Shown here: in pieces, positions 52,169 to 61,229 of the stretch
How positions within the stretch are numbered: the stretch's first letter is position 1
Layout: each line of letters begins with the position of its first letter
Assembly: GCA_023662875.1 (NCBI GenBank)
Contig: JAMPIG010000005.1
Location: forward strand, 1 to 64,000
Source: Roseburia sp.
GTDB lineage: Bacteria > Bacillota > Clostridia > Lachnospirales > Lachnospiraceae
Reading direction: 5' to 3'
DNA: 64,000 bases
The notes under the pieces: generated by a model
Seen by the model: the letters and a program-made list of their open reading frames with translations, nothing else
Told to the model about the DNA's origin: nothing
The model's database searches: none
Made by a program: the position numbers and the translations under genes

Positions 52169-54562
52169 TCAGTTTTGATATGCTTCATTCACATAAAGCT
52201 GCACTCGGTTTTGTATAACCTTTGCCACATCCTCTGCTCCCTTCTGCCCGCTGTAATAGCCGGACGCCTCTTCGTTGATAATCCGGATGATCTCATTTCC
52301 TTCCGCAGCGGCGTAGGGCTTCGCTTCGGGGATCAGCCGCAGCATGGTATTGACGTCCTCCCAGGTCAGGGCATGATACTGAAAGGTTGTTCCGTCCTCA
52401 TAAATCAATTCCGGAAATTTTTTGCTGTCCGTCTGCCCGTCTGACGCGATGACTGCCTCCACCTTCTGATTCAGCAGCCTTTTCAGGGTCGGGAAGCTGA
52501 CGCTGAAGAAGCTGTCTGACATATAGTAGGATTCATTTTTCTCCTGCGACAGAAATCCCTCGATAAATTTCCAGGCTCCCTCCTTATGCTCCGACAGGCT
52601 GGCAATCGCATAAGCGTCGTCGGTAAACAGAATATGTCCGCCCTGGCCCTCCGGCGTAGGAAAGCCGATGCAGGAAGCATCTTCCCCAAACATCCCCTGA
52701 TATACCTGAAGCGCCTTTAATTCATCCAGCTCCGCTATGGCATACAGCACTTCCCCGCTTTTGATTTTGGCGGGCAGGGAAAGCTCCTCCTTCCCGCTTT
52801 CCGGGGAATCCGGAAAACGGGAGACGTACTCCAGCACTCTTCGGAAGCTTTCCGACTCGAACTTACAGACGCCCGTCTCCCAGTCGATGAAGGTATCCTC
52901 ATTGAACATCATAATATATTGCATCATTTCTTCTCTTGTTATCCCGTCAAAGGCCTTCGCACCCGGATAGCGGTCTCCGGACGCAATCAGCCCGTCCAGG
53001 GTCAGACCCGCTTTGTTTTCCGGCTGCGATCCGTTTCCGACCACCGTGCGGAGGGTAAAAGACGCCGGAATGCCTGTCAATTTGCCGTCAAAAGTGTATA
53101 CCTTCAGGATGCCGTCTACGAAGTCAGTGCTGTCGAACAGCTCAGACCGGTTCACATAGGGCATCAGATCCTCAAAAAATCCCCGAGAAGCCAGCTTTTG
53201 CACATCGATGCCGGACAAATCCACCAGATCCACAGGTTTCCTCGTCAGCACGGCGTTGTACAGATCTGTCAGGGATTCGTAGCTTTTCACGTCAAGATGG
53301 TACTGGCTGTTGCCGCGGTTGAACTTTACCGCCATTGCCGCCAGCCTGCTTTCCCCGCCCACGGTGGCAAGCGTCAGGGTTTCCCGCCGGGGGGCCTGGT
53401 CCGCTTTCACTTCGGCCAATGCCACAATCGACCGATCCTCATTGTCCCAGTCTTCCACCGTGGCATAGATCCGTCCGTCCGCCTGCAGATACAGGTTTGT
53501 GACATAATATCCGTTAATATCGCTGTCCATCCAGACAAAAAGCTCCTCTCCCAGAGAGCCGCTTCCCCTGGCTCCGGCAAGGTTATACCCGTAGACAGCC
53601 CTGTCATCATACATCAGGAAATCATACTGAGCGCCTCTAATTCTGTTTTCTCCCTGTTCGGCAGGATTCCCGGCCTCCCCGACAGCTCTATTTTCCCCCT
53701 GTTCGGCAGGAACTCCACCCTCCCCGACAGCCCCGTTTCCATCCCGTGTCCCGGCGCAGAATCCGCTTAAGCCCGGAAGATCCGCTGCGACCTCCTGCAG
53801 CGCAGCGCCCGCGAAATCAATTTCCGCCAGGGTGTAGCGCTTCTCTCCTCCCGGCACATTCGTGTTCTCTCTGCAAAAACAGATATAGTATTTGCCGTCG
53901 GCACCGTCGCAGGCTCCTTTTACCTGTATCTCAGCCCGATCCCCCGAAGGGTTGCAGCCGACCGCGCCGTGATACTCCCCGTCGCCGTTATACAGTAAGA
54001 TCTCCCCGCTGTCCGTAAAAACATAAAGCCGCCCCTGTCCGTCCACAGTCAGTCTGTCCGGCGAATCGTCTTTTCCCAGCCGCTCCGTAATATCTTCGGA
54101 AAACAGGCAGTTCCCCTCTCTGTCAAACCGGCACAGATACCGATTCAGCCGGCTGTAATCCTTCGGATAGACATTCGCAATCAGATACAGGCTTCCATCC
54201 TGCGCAAAAGACCAGACGCTCACATCCCAGTTGCCGCCGCCCTCGGGCCAGCCGATCGGGACGCGCTCCAGCTTCTGATCCGACAAGGAATAACGGCAGA
54301 TTGTTTTTGCGCCTTCCGCAAAATCTCCTCTCTGGGACACATAGCAAAAAGACTCCCCCACAGGCTGCATACGCCCGTAATCCGCATACTCGTCCCCCAC
54401 AGTGATTACCTCCGGCACATAGGCCCACTCCAGCTCCGACGCCGCGCCGGACACATTGCCCGCGCCCGCGTCTTCCTGTTTATTACCGGCCCCGCCGGAT
54501 GTGCCTTCCTCCCTGCCGCATGCCGCCAAAAGCAGGGAGATACAGAGAGCCAGACAACACAC
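52169..54562 (-). CDS. Lipoprotein with propeller-like and solute-binding domains, signal peptide out of frame
   Basis: A paralogue of the protein at 47642: lipobox region CISLLLAACG, Gly-rich linker, beta-rich region to about 380, and a solute-binding domain (KFNRGNSQYHLDVKSYESL, AYAIASLSEHKEGAWKFIEGF, final SGYYSGQKGAEDVAKVIQNR). The in-frame start at 54562 is a GTG without a ribosome site and without a basic n-region. The ATG at 54597 has AAGAGGT at a good distance but its frame is lost at a run of seven A; one more A would give MKKNRKAVSARLVCCLALC, a perfect lipoprotein signal. So the gene is either phase-variable, slips, or is newly inactivated. A 45-bp repeat (PAEQGENR twice) lies near 53670. 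Confidence 0.75.
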   Translation of the reverse strand: MCCLALCISLLLAACGREEGTSGGAGNKQEDAGAGNVSGAASELEWAYVPEVITVGDEYADYGRMQPVGESFCYVSQRGDFAEGAKTICRYSLSDQKLERVPIGWPEGGGNWDVSVWSFAQDGSLYLIANVYPKDYSRLNRYLCRFDREGNCLFSEDITERLGKDDSPDRLTVDGQGRLYVFTDSGEILLYNGDGEYHGAVGCNPSGDRAEIQVKGACDGADGKYYICFCRENTNVPGGEKRYTLAEIDFAGAALQEVAADLPGLSGFCAGTRDGNGAVGEGGVPAEQGENRAVGEAGNPAEQGENRIRGAQYDFLMYDDRAVYGYNLAGARGSGSLGEELFVWMDSDINGYYVTNLYLQADGRIYATVEDWDNEDRSIVALAEVKADQAPRRETLTLATVGGESRLAAMAVKFNRGNSQYHLDVKSYESLTDLYNAVLTRKPVDLVDLSGIDVQKLASRGFFEDLMPYVNRSELFDSTDFVDGILKVYTFDGKLTGIPASFTLRTVVGNGSQPENKAGLTLDGLIASGDRYPGAKAFDGITREEMMQYIMMFNEDTFIDWETGVCKFESESFRRVLEYVSRFPDSPESGKEELSLPAKIKSGEVLYAIAELDELKALQVYQGMFGEDASCIGFPTPEGQGGHILFTDDAYAIASLSEHKEGAWKFIEGFLSQEKNESYYMSDSFFSVSFPTLKRLLNQKVEAVIASDGQTDSKKFPELIYEDGTTFQYHALTWEDVNTMLRLIPEAKPYAAAEGNEIIRIINEEASGYYSGQKGAEDVAKVIQNRVQLYVNEAYQN

Positions 54563-54587
54563 AAGACGGGCCGAAACCGCTTTCCTG

Positions 54588-54594
54588 TTTTTTT
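54588..54594 (-). repeat. Homopolymer run (A7 in the mRNA) at codons 2-3 of the lipoprotein gene
   Basis: Seven T on the plus strand directly after the start codon ATG at 54597. The number seven puts the signal peptide out of frame; eight would restore it. Confidence 0.8.
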
Positions 54595-54762
54595 CATGAT
54601 AGAATACCTCTTTTCCTTCGTTTTCGTTTCTAAACGCATTTCTCCTGCGCCAAGAGAGCTTACCGCGCTGCGCAACGCTTTTCCTCTTTTCGAAAACGAT
54701 TCTACCACCGAAAAAAAAGAAGTACTGTTCCTTGACAGAATCAGCCCATATTTTTGTAAAAA

Positions 54763-56073
54763 TCAGACGCTATCTCCTTCCTGACAATCCGCTGCAAATT
54801 CCGCCTCCGCCATATACAGGAGCAGCCTGACGCTGAAGATTCCCCCCTTTGCCTGTATGTCCATACTTCCGTTGCGGGACTCTACGATCCGCTCCACATT
54901 TTTCAGCCCGATACCGTGAGACTCCTTCCCGCTTTTTGTCGTCAAAAAGACCCTTCCGCCATCCCCCTCCTGCCTCTTTGAAATAGCCCCTTCCGGGAAG
55001 CTGTTTTCTACCTGAAGCCTCAAGACCCCTTTCTCCAGCCTGACGCAGACATTCAGATATTTCTCCTCTGTCTGCCTCGCCGCTTCTATGGCGTTTTCCA
55101 ACAAATTCCCGATCAGGACATTCAGGTCGAAGGAATACTTAAGCCTCTCCGGGAGAAGCACCTTTATCTGAACCGTCCCCATCTCCTCCCTTGCCTTTCG
55201 CAGCATATAATTCAGGACGCTGTCAATCTCCGCGTTTCCGGAGGACACAAGCTCATTGGGGTTATCGAGGAACTCTTCCATATGCCCGATATAATTCAGG
55301 ATCTCCGCCGCGCCATATCTGCCTGCCAGCAGCTTCAGCTCATTCATGTGATGCTTCAGATCGTGCCGCAGCGCTTTTCCCTTCTCTTCGCTTTGCCGGA
55401 TTACCTCAAGCTGATTTGCGTAAATCTGTACCTGCTCCTTAAGCATCTCTTCCTCATATTTCCGTGAGACAGAGCAGAGCAGCTGATTATACAGACAAAG
55501 CATAAAAAAGTTGATGGCAAGCAGCCCCAGCGAGACTGCAATCAGAACCGTTTTCTCACAGGCCTCCGAATAAATCAGGACACAGACGAGGGCGATGCTG
55601 CAAAGCGGAATCAAAATCAGGGAAGCATTCTGCGGTTCTTCCGCGCTTTTCCGCGCCGTAACGATTTTGTCCGCCGCCAGCAGACAGACCAAAAACAAAA
55701 AGACGGACGCAATTTCATAAATCTGGCTAAATCCCTGCCCGTCCTCATACCGTACAAACAGCAATATCCCCGCCACGTCGCAGCCCATGCTGACCAGGCA
55801 AATCGTACCTGTCGCAAAAAGGGCCGTTTTCGCCGACCTGACATACAGGCCCGCGATTCCGCCAATCCCTATGATATTACATGCGATATTGATCCATGCC
55901 GTGTGAAAGCTCCAGAACAGCGCCATATTAACGGCAAAGAAACAGGCCGCCGCCCAGAATACCCTTCTTTTCTTCCGCGCCGTCTCTCCCGAAAGGATTC
56001 CGGCAAATCTGCAGATCAGACAGATACGCAAAAGATCGGTTACTGCGGAAACCGTAAAATCAAACATCGTCAT
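54763..56073 (-). CDS. AgrC-like sensor histidine kinase (GHKL)
   Basis: A 436-residue membrane kinase with about six N-terminal transmembrane helices (to about residue 195), a dimerisation helix with the phosphoacceptor in ALRHDLKHH (H237), and a GHKL ATPase domain with the N box NLLENAIEAA (near 325) and G boxes HGIGLKNVERIVE. The architecture is that of kinases sensing peptides in agr-type systems; no AgrD-like peptide gene was found nearby. It overlaps the response regulator gene by four bases. The lipoprotein gene downstream starts about 165 bases further on and may be a target. Confidence 0.88.
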   Translation of the reverse strand: MTMFDFTVSAVTDLLRICLICRFAGILSGETARKKRRVFWAAACFFAVNMALFWSFHTAWINIACNIIGIGGIAGLYVRSAKTALFATGTICLVSMGCDVAGILLFVRYEDGQGFSQIYEIASVFLFLVCLLAADKIVTARKSAEEPQNASLILIPLCSIALVCVLIYSEACEKTVLIAVSLGLLAINFFMLCLYNQLLCSVSRKYEEEMLKEQVQIYANQLEVIRQSEEKGKALRHDLKHHMNELKLLAGRYGAAEILNYIGHMEEFLDNPNELVSSGNAEIDSVLNYMLRKAREEMGTVQIKVLLPERLKYSFDLNVLIGNLLENAIEAARQTEEKYLNVCVRLEKGVLRLQVENSFPEGAISKRQEGDGGRVFLTTKSGKESHGIGLKNVERIVESRNGSMDIQAKGGIFSVRLLLYMAEAEFAADCQEGDSV

Positions 56074-56774
56074 CCATCCCTCAATAATTTTTCCCTGACC
56101 TGCCTGTGGTAGGGTTTGCTGATCGTCAGGGTCACACCGTTGATCAGCTCCACGCTTTCGTATGCGTACCGGAAAATGTACCCCTGATTGACGATATACG
56201 ACTGATGAATCAGAATGAAATCACCCGGAAGCCTTTCCGCGGCCTCTTTCAGACGTCCGTATATTTCGTAACTGCCTTTCAGGGTCACAATCCTGATTTT
56301 TCTCCCCCTGCTCTCTAAATACACGATATCCCCCACGGCAATATAGTAGTAGTCCCTTCCCTGCCGAAATTCAAACCGTTCCCCTCGCTTCTCGATCATT
56401 TTGACCGCCAGATCCATCGCGCGGACAACCTGTTCCCGGGAAATCGGTTTTACCAGGAAATCCACAGGCTGCGTCCGAAACAGGCGCAGGGCATAGGAGG
56501 TTTTTCCGGAGATATAGATGATCTGCAGCCTCACATTATCCAACACGTTCCTGATATAGCTGCCGACCTCTATCCCCGTCATCTGCAGCAGCTCGATATC
56601 CAGAAAAAGAATATCCAGATGGTTTTCCTGTTCTAGATACTCCTTCAGATATTCTCCTGTATACCAGACCAGGACTTCGACCTGAAACGACCTCTCCTCT
56701 GCGTAATCCAACAGCATATCCTCTATCGATGCGCAGATATTTTTCCCGTCGTCACATATTCCTATCTTGTACAT
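56070..56774 (-). CDS. LytTR-family response regulator
   Basis: A 234-residue transcription regulator: receiver domain with acidic pocket CDD (8-9) and phosphoacceptor D59 in LFLDIEL, Lys in FLVKPISR, then a LytTR DNA-binding domain (from about 130; IVYLESRGRKIRIVT, FILIHQSYIVNQGYI). LytTR proteins bind pairs of 9-bp direct repeats upstream of virulence, bacteriocin or wall genes. It is the first gene of the pair with the kinase. No target site was identified in the window. Confidence 0.9.
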   Translation of the reverse strand: MYKIGICDDGKNICASIEDMLLDYAEERSFQVEVLVWYTGEYLKEYLEQENHLDILFLDIELLQMTGIEVGSYIRNVLDNVRLQIIYISGKTSYALRLFRTQPVDFLVKPISREQVVRAMDLAVKMIEKRGERFEFRQGRDYYYIAVGDIVYLESRGRKIRIVTLKGSYEIYGRLKEAAERLPGDFILIHQSYIVNQGYIFRYAYESVELINGVTLTISKPYHRQVREKLLRDG

Positions 56775-56907
56775 GCCGCACTCCCGTTACTTTTTTTCTC
56801 TTTACAATACCTCCTGTCTGTTTCCTTTTTGTATCCTTTATCTCTGTTTTTATTTCCGAAATTCCAACAGCTTTATTCTCCAGAAAAATAACTACCCCTT
56901 TAGCCAC

Positions 56908-56950
56908 AAAAAATCCGGGATACAGGAGCTCGCCCCCGTTCCCGGATTTT
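56908..56950 (-). terminator. Terminator of the malEFG operon
   Basis: Perfect 11-bp arms AAAATCCGGGA/TCCCGGATTTT (56910-56920 and 56940-56950); on the minus strand a run of six T follows. It lies about 65 bases after the malG stop codon. Confidence 0.8.
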
Positions 56951-56958
56951 ATTTCTAT

Positions 56959-56996
56959 CCTTCCCGTCATGCCGCCCGCGGCGGCACAAACCAATC
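56959..56996. repeat. Dispersed element, family 2, copy 2
   Basis: TTCCCGTCATGCCGCC-CGC-GGCGGCACAAACCAAT with a perfect 7-bp stem TGCCGCC/GGCGGCA, located 20 bases beyond the malG stop codon, as copy 1 is beyond the MBOAT gene. Confidence 0.8.
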
Positions 56997-57017
56997 CTAC
57001 AGAATCTGCCAATTCCG

Positions 57018-57890
57018 TTATCCCTTCACCGCTCCGCCGGTAACGCCTTCCACATAATACTTCTGCAGGCACATGAAGAGAATCGTGATCGGCACCGCAA
57101 TCAGTACGCCGCCTGCACAGAATCTGGTAAAGTACCCCTGATAATCGGCGGTCTTTACCCAGTTGTACAGCGCCACGGCCACATTGTAGCTGTCGCTGGT
57201 TCCGAACGCGACGTAAGACGCAAAAATGTAATCGCACCAGGGCGCCATAAAGGCGGTCAGCGCCGTATAGATGATAATCGGCTTCGCCAGCGGGACGATC
57301 TGGGTAAAGAAAATTCTGGCCCGGGAAGCGCCGTCGATCCTGGCCGCCTCGTCCAGGGTCTTCGGGATCGTATCCATAAAGCCCTTACATACATAATATC
57401 CCATACCGGAGCTCGCCACGCCGATCAGAATCAGGCCGGGGATTGCGCCGCTCTGTGTCAACCCCACCTGCTTCAGCAGGAAATACAGGCAGATCATGGT
57501 CAGGAATCCGGGGAACATCCCCAGGATCAGACAGATTCTCATCCAGAGTGCTCTCAGCTTAAAGCGCATACGGGAGAGCGTATAGCTTACCATAAGCACC
57601 ATACAGGTCTGCCCAATGGAAATGAAGGTCGCGATAATCAGCGTATTTCCGTACCAGCGGAAGAACTTGCTCTCGCCGGAGAACAGCCACGCGTAGGAGT
57701 CCAGGGAAAAGGTCTTGGGAACCAGATAGTCCACCATACCGCCAAACTCCAGATTAAAGGAACGAAAGCTCTGCAGAACGATGCAGACAAACGGGATCAG
57801 CCAGATAACGCTGATCAGGATCAGAACGGCATACGCGATTCCGTTCTTCAAGGCTCTGTGCTGTTTGTGCACTTTCTCTTTCTTTGCCAT
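57018..57890 (-). CDS. malG: Maltodextrin-type ABC transporter permease MalG
   Basis: A 290-residue inner-membrane permease with six transmembrane helices and the EAA motif (KGFMDTIPKTLDEAARIDGASRARIFFTQIVPLAKP, near residue 180), which contacts the ATPase. It ends in YVEGVTGGAVKG, the typical MalG C-terminus. It overlaps the malF stop codon by one base (TAATG), so the two are translated in a coupled way. The ATPase (MsmX/MalK type) is not in the window and is probably shared. Confidence 0.93.
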   Translation of the reverse strand: MAKKEKVHKQHRALKNGIAYAVLILISVIWLIPFVCIVLQSFRSFNLEFGGMVDYLVPKTFSLDSYAWLFSGESKFFRWYGNTLIIATFISIGQTCMVLMVSYTLSRMRFKLRALWMRICLILGMFPGFLTMICLYFLLKQVGLTQSGAIPGLILIGVASSGMGYYVCKGFMDTIPKTLDEAARIDGASRARIFFTQIVPLAKPIIIYTALTAFMAPWCDYIFASYVAFGTSDSYNVAVALYNWVKTADYQGYFTRFCAGGVLIAVPITILFMCLQKYYVEGVTGGAVKG

Positions 57891-59266
57891 TATTGGAATC
57901 CCTCCTCATCCTTAACCGACGGCAGTAAGCCGTACGCAACCAGTGATGTGACCGCCATTACCACGAATACCATAATACCGATCACGGCAGCCATAGCGTA
58001 GTTCGTCTCGTTGATCGTCATCTTATACAGCCAGGTTACCAGCAGATCCGTGGAGCCCGCGCTTCCCGTCAGCGACATGGACTGAGGGCCGCCTCCGGAC
58101 AGCAGGTAGATAATGTTAAAGTTGTTGATGTTTCCGGTAAACTGCGTCAACAGATAGGGGCCTGTGACGAACAGCATATAGGGCAGGGTAATCTTGCGGA
58201 ACATCTGCCAGCCGTTCGCGCCGTCGATCCGGGCGCTCTCGTACAGATCCTCGGGGATATTCATCAGGATACCCGTGACGATCAGCATCAGATACGGGAT
58301 ACCCACCCAGCAGTTGATCACGATGATGGTAATCCGCGCCAGCGTGGGATTCGTCCAGAACGGGATGTAGTCCGATATAATCCCCCACTTCATCAGATAG
58401 GAGTTAATCAGGCCGTCGTTGGCAAACATCTTGGAAACGTAAAGCAGGGATACGAACTGCGGGATCGCGATCGTCATAACCAGAATCGTTCTCCACAGCT
58501 TTTTAAACTTAATACCCTTTTTATTGATCAGAATTGCAACGCCCATCCCCAGGAAATAGTTCAGGAAGGTTGCAAAGAATGCCCAAACCAAGGTCCAGCC
58601 CAATACCCGAAAGAAGGTTCCGCCGAAGCCGGCCGTACCGAAGGACAACAGATTCTTAAAGTTCTGCAGTCCTACCCATGTAAAAAGCTTTGCCGGTGCC
58701 TGGTGGCTGTAATCATAATTCGTGAACGCCACAAAAATCATAAACAGGATCGGCAGGATCATGAAGATAAAAATGCCGAGGGTGGGGAGCGCCAGCATGG
58801 TCACATGGAATTTGGAGTCCAGAAGCTGGTAAAGATCCTCCTTCACGGAAGGAACTGCTTTCCCTTCCCGAAGACTCTGTTCCTCCCTGCGGTTTTCCTG
58901 TATGTTCTTGCACCAGAGCAGAAGGAAGAAGAAGGTAAAGATAATACTCAGGAGACTCCAGAGAAGAATCAGAAAGCTGTTGTCCCCATACACGGTTACA
59001 AAAGTGGCGGGATCCATATGCGTCTCTACCGTGCCGAGAGTCGAAAACTTCGCCAGATATCCCGCGCCGAAGCTGATCATGTACCAGAGATACACAATCT
59101 CAACCGCAAGGAAGCCGACGCCCCTCGCGTAATATTTTCTCATAAGAGGGCCGAAGCCCATAATCAGATAGGAAACCCTTGTCTTCCAGTCCCCCTCTTT
59201 AAAGGTAATGCCGATTTCTTTGATCTCTTTGCCGAGCCGCCTGAAAAATTCCGATGCTTTTTTCAT
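57890..59266 (-). CDS. malF: Maltodextrin-type ABC transporter permease MalF
   Basis: A 458-residue permease with about eight helices: two to three N-terminal helices including a long cytosolic linker (about 110-165), then the conserved core with the EAA-like segment IPEDLYESARIDGANGWQMFRKITLPYML near residue 350 and GGGPQSMSLTGSAGSTDLLVTWLYK. GGAGGT precedes the ATG. A spacer of 231 bases with strong hairpins separates it from malE. Confidence 0.92.
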   Translation of the reverse strand: MKKASEFFRRLGKEIKEIGITFKEGDWKTRVSYLIMGFGPLMRKYYARGVGFLAVEIVYLWYMISFGAGYLAKFSTLGTVETHMDPATFVTVYGDNSFLILLWSLLSIIFTFFFLLLWCKNIQENRREEQSLREGKAVPSVKEDLYQLLDSKFHVTMLALPTLGIFIFMILPILFMIFVAFTNYDYSHQAPAKLFTWVGLQNFKNLLSFGTAGFGGTFFRVLGWTLVWAFFATFLNYFLGMGVAILINKKGIKFKKLWRTILVMTIAIPQFVSLLYVSKMFANDGLINSYLMKWGIISDYIPFWTNPTLARITIIVINCWVGIPYLMLIVTGILMNIPEDLYESARIDGANGWQMFRKITLPYMLFVTGPYLLTQFTGNINNFNIIYLLSGGGPQSMSLTGSAGSTDLLVTWLYKMTINETNYAMAAVIGIMVFVVMAVTSLVAYGLLPSVKDEEGFQ

Positions 59267-59327
59267 AGTACCTCCAAATCTGCGATGCCACAGTGGGCAG
59301 AATAAAAAAAGTCTGATTTAGCAGCAA

Positions 59328-59391
59328 GGCGGAGGAGGGGAAGTTCTCCTCTCCTCCGCCCGCAGACGGCGCAAAAGCGCCGATTTCGCAC
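59328..59391. other. Stem-loops between malE and malF
   Basis: Two perfect hairpins: GGCGGAGGAG/CTCCTCCGCC (59328-59360) and CGGCGC-AAAA-GCGCCG (59367-59382). Stem-loops in this position commonly protect malE mRNA and lower downstream expression, so a binding protein is made in excess of permease; this role is inferred. Confidence 0.65.
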
Positions 59392-59428
59392 ACTTCCAAT
59401 CATGCCGCCCGCGGCGGCACAAACAATC
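59392..59428. repeat. Dispersed element, family 2, copy 3
   Basis: CTTCCAATCATGCCGCC-CGC-GGCGGCACAAACAAT with the same perfect 7-bp stem as copy 2. It is followed by GAAGAATGCC and AAAGAGGTGGGCTACGCC (59433-59465), a degraded form of the family 3 element seen at 62932. Confidence 0.75.
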
Positions 59429-59497
59429 CGTGTGAAGAATGCCTTCTCAAAGAGGTGGGCTACGCCCCTCTTGACCGCTTAGAATTTCTTTACACAC

Positions 59498-60817
59498 TTA
59501 TTGCGCGTTAGCGTAAGAAATACAGTCGTTCTGGAACTGCTCCAGGATTGCCTTCAGATCATCGTCGGAAGTACTGGTCGAAATATTTCCGGAGATGATA
59601 TCGTCAGCGAGGGAGGTTGCGCGCGACCAATATCCGTCGGGGTACTGTCCCTGAGGAATCGTGAACGCGAGCTGAGCCGCCAGAGCGGAAAGGGCCGGAT
59701 TGGACTGTACAGCCTCGTCCGCCTGAGCGGTCAGGTTGGAGGGACCCCATCCATTCGAATTAAATCTCGCCAGCTGAGCGTCCGCAGCGGTCAGGTACTG
59801 CGCCAGATCCAGACATACGCGAAGCTTTCCAGCCTCGGTCTGGGGCTTAACGCCGAGCAGCTTGAAGCCGCCGAAACCGCTGAGCTGATATTCCTTGCCG
59901 TCGCAGCCGGTGAACACGGGCAGCTTTACGCAGGCATAATTCTCACCCAGCATTTCCTGCATAACGCCGACGTTCCAGGTACCCGTTACGATCGCGCCCA
60001 CATTGGTCGCCGCGCCGGCGTCGGAACCGTTCTGGAAGGACTTGGAGGACGCCAGCTCGATCATCTCCTTCAGCGCTACCAGACCCTGATCGGAAGCATA
60101 ATCGATGTTGCAGTTTACGAACTGGCTGTCGTCGTTTGTGTCATAGGTCAGCTGGCAGCCGGTTGCGAAGAAGAACGCGGTCTGATACCAGCCGGAGTTA
60201 ATCTCAAAGTAGAAATTCTTTCCCGCCGCCTCGCAGGCCGCCGCAACGCCCTCGAGAGTCGTGGGATCCGTTACCACGCTGCTGTCATAGTACAGGAAAT
60301 ATCCGTTGTCGGACGTCATCGGGAACGCGTAAACGGTCTCGCCGACCTTGGACGCTCCTACCGCGCCGCCGTCGTTCTGCTCGGCAACCCAGGTATCATA
60401 TCCAGTTCCGGAGACCTGCTGCAGAGCGCCCGCCGCTACCAGACGAGCCATCTGATCCTGCGCAAAGCTGTAAAGATCCGCGCCGCCTGCCACGTCCGTC
60501 AGCATGTTCTTCGCCGCGTCGCCTTCGCCTACCGCCTCGACGGTCACTGTGTAATCATAACCTTTTTCCTGCAGGAAGCCCTCCGCCAGCTGCTTGGTCA
60601 GGTCGGTCACCTCGTTCGCCACCCAGATGGTAATGTTTCCGGAGCCGTAATCAAACTCATCCGTGCCGGGAGTCTCCTGTCCGCCCTGGCTCTCCTGGCC
60701 TCCGGGCGTGGAATCGGGCGTGCTGCTGCCGGGCGTATTGCCGTCGGAACCGCAACCGGTCATCGACGCAACCGCCATCGCCGCTACAAGTAAAGCTGCT
60801 AATACTTTCCTTTTCAT
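59498..60817 (-). CDS. malE: Maltodextrin-binding lipoprotein MalE
   Basis: A 439-residue extracellular solute-binding lipoprotein: signal peptide KRKVLAALLVAAMAVASMTGCG (lipobox MTGC), a Ser/Thr/Gly linker, then a binding domain starting NITIWVANEVTDLTKQLAEGF, with VGEGDAAKNMLTD and the C-terminal LAFTIPQGQYPDGYW. The ATG at 60817 follows AGGAGG. It is the first gene of malEFG. A promoter with a dyad operator lies just upstream, and the GH31 glucosidase and glgA fit a maltodextrin pathway. Confidence 0.92.
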   Translation of the reverse strand: MKRKVLAALLVAAMAVASMTGCGSDGNTPGSSTPDSTPGGQESQGGQETPGTDEFDYGSGNITIWVANEVTDLTKQLAEGFLQEKGYDYTVTVEAVGEGDAAKNMLTDVAGGADLYSFAQDQMARLVAAGALQQVSGTGYDTWVAEQNDGGAVGASKVGETVYAFPMTSDNGYFLYYDSSVVTDPTTLEGVAAACEAAGKNFYFEINSGWYQTAFFFATGCQLTYDTNDDSQFVNCNIDYASDQGLVALKEMIELASSKSFQNGSDAGAATNVGAIVTGTWNVGVMQEMLGENYACVKLPVFTGCDGKEYQLSGFGGFKLLGVKPQTEAGKLRVCLDLAQYLTAADAQLARFNSNGWGPSNLTAQADEAVQSNPALSALAAQLAFTIPQGQYPDGYWSRATSLADDIISGNISTSTSDDDLKAILEQFQNDCISYANAQ

Positions 60818-60838
60818 ATTTATCCTCCTACCTTTTTT

Positions 60839-60863
60839 TGCGAATATTTCGATTTGTTTCGCA
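60839..60863. promoter_or_regulatory. Putative operator of the malEFG operon
   Basis: A dyad TGCGAA-N13-TTCGCA with an inner CGAA-TAT-TTCG lies at the start of the malE transcript, just after the -10 element. A LacI/MalR-type repressor would be expected there; none is encoded in the window. Confidence 0.5.
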
Positions 60864-60870
60864 TGATTTG

Positions 60871-60899
60871 ATACTAACATAGGAATTCTGTTCCGTCAA
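60871..60899 (-). promoter_or_regulatory. Promoter of malEFG
   Basis: Minus-strand TTGACG (60899-60894) and TAGTAT (60876-60871) spaced by exactly 17 bases. An A/T-rich stretch, including a run of 13 A on the plus strand, lies upstream and may act as an UP element. Confidence 0.8.
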
Positions 60900-61229
60900 T
60901 ACATTTTTTATGCAGTTTACACAAAAAAAAAAAAATGTCTTCTCTTTTTTGTGTATTTTTATTATTTTATCGAATTATTTCGTTTGGAGGTTTCGAAACT
61001 AATCGGGCGGCTGATTTCGTCCAGGACTATCGTAAAATCAATGAGATATGCCTCTTTTGAATCTTTTCGCTGAAATAAGTTTAGTAATCCTTCACTCTTT
61101 TCCCTGTATTTCTTCCTTTTCGGGGCATCTGGAAATCGAAAGTTCTCCGGTTTCTTTGTGGAAGGTGATGAAATTACGGGCCGACAGCAGTTTAACCGCC
61201 GTCGGCCCGTGAAATCCGATCTTTTCGAT
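60900..61229. other. Non-coding spacer between malE and thrH
   Basis: AT-rich, with the poly-A run and the thrH hairpin. No protein gene or RNA family was recognised. Confidence 0.6.
61176..61210 (-). terminator. Hairpin after thrH
   Basis: Perfect 10-bp arms ACGGGCCGAC/GTCGGCCCGT lie 20 bases past the stop codon; the following T tract (AATTTC) is weak. Confidence 0.55.

Noticed and set aside
54596..54784. Possible AgrD-like peptide gene near the AgrC-like kinase
   Set aside because: The only short frame here has no cysteine-containing core with charged tail, and no ribosome site; no AgrB gene nearby.
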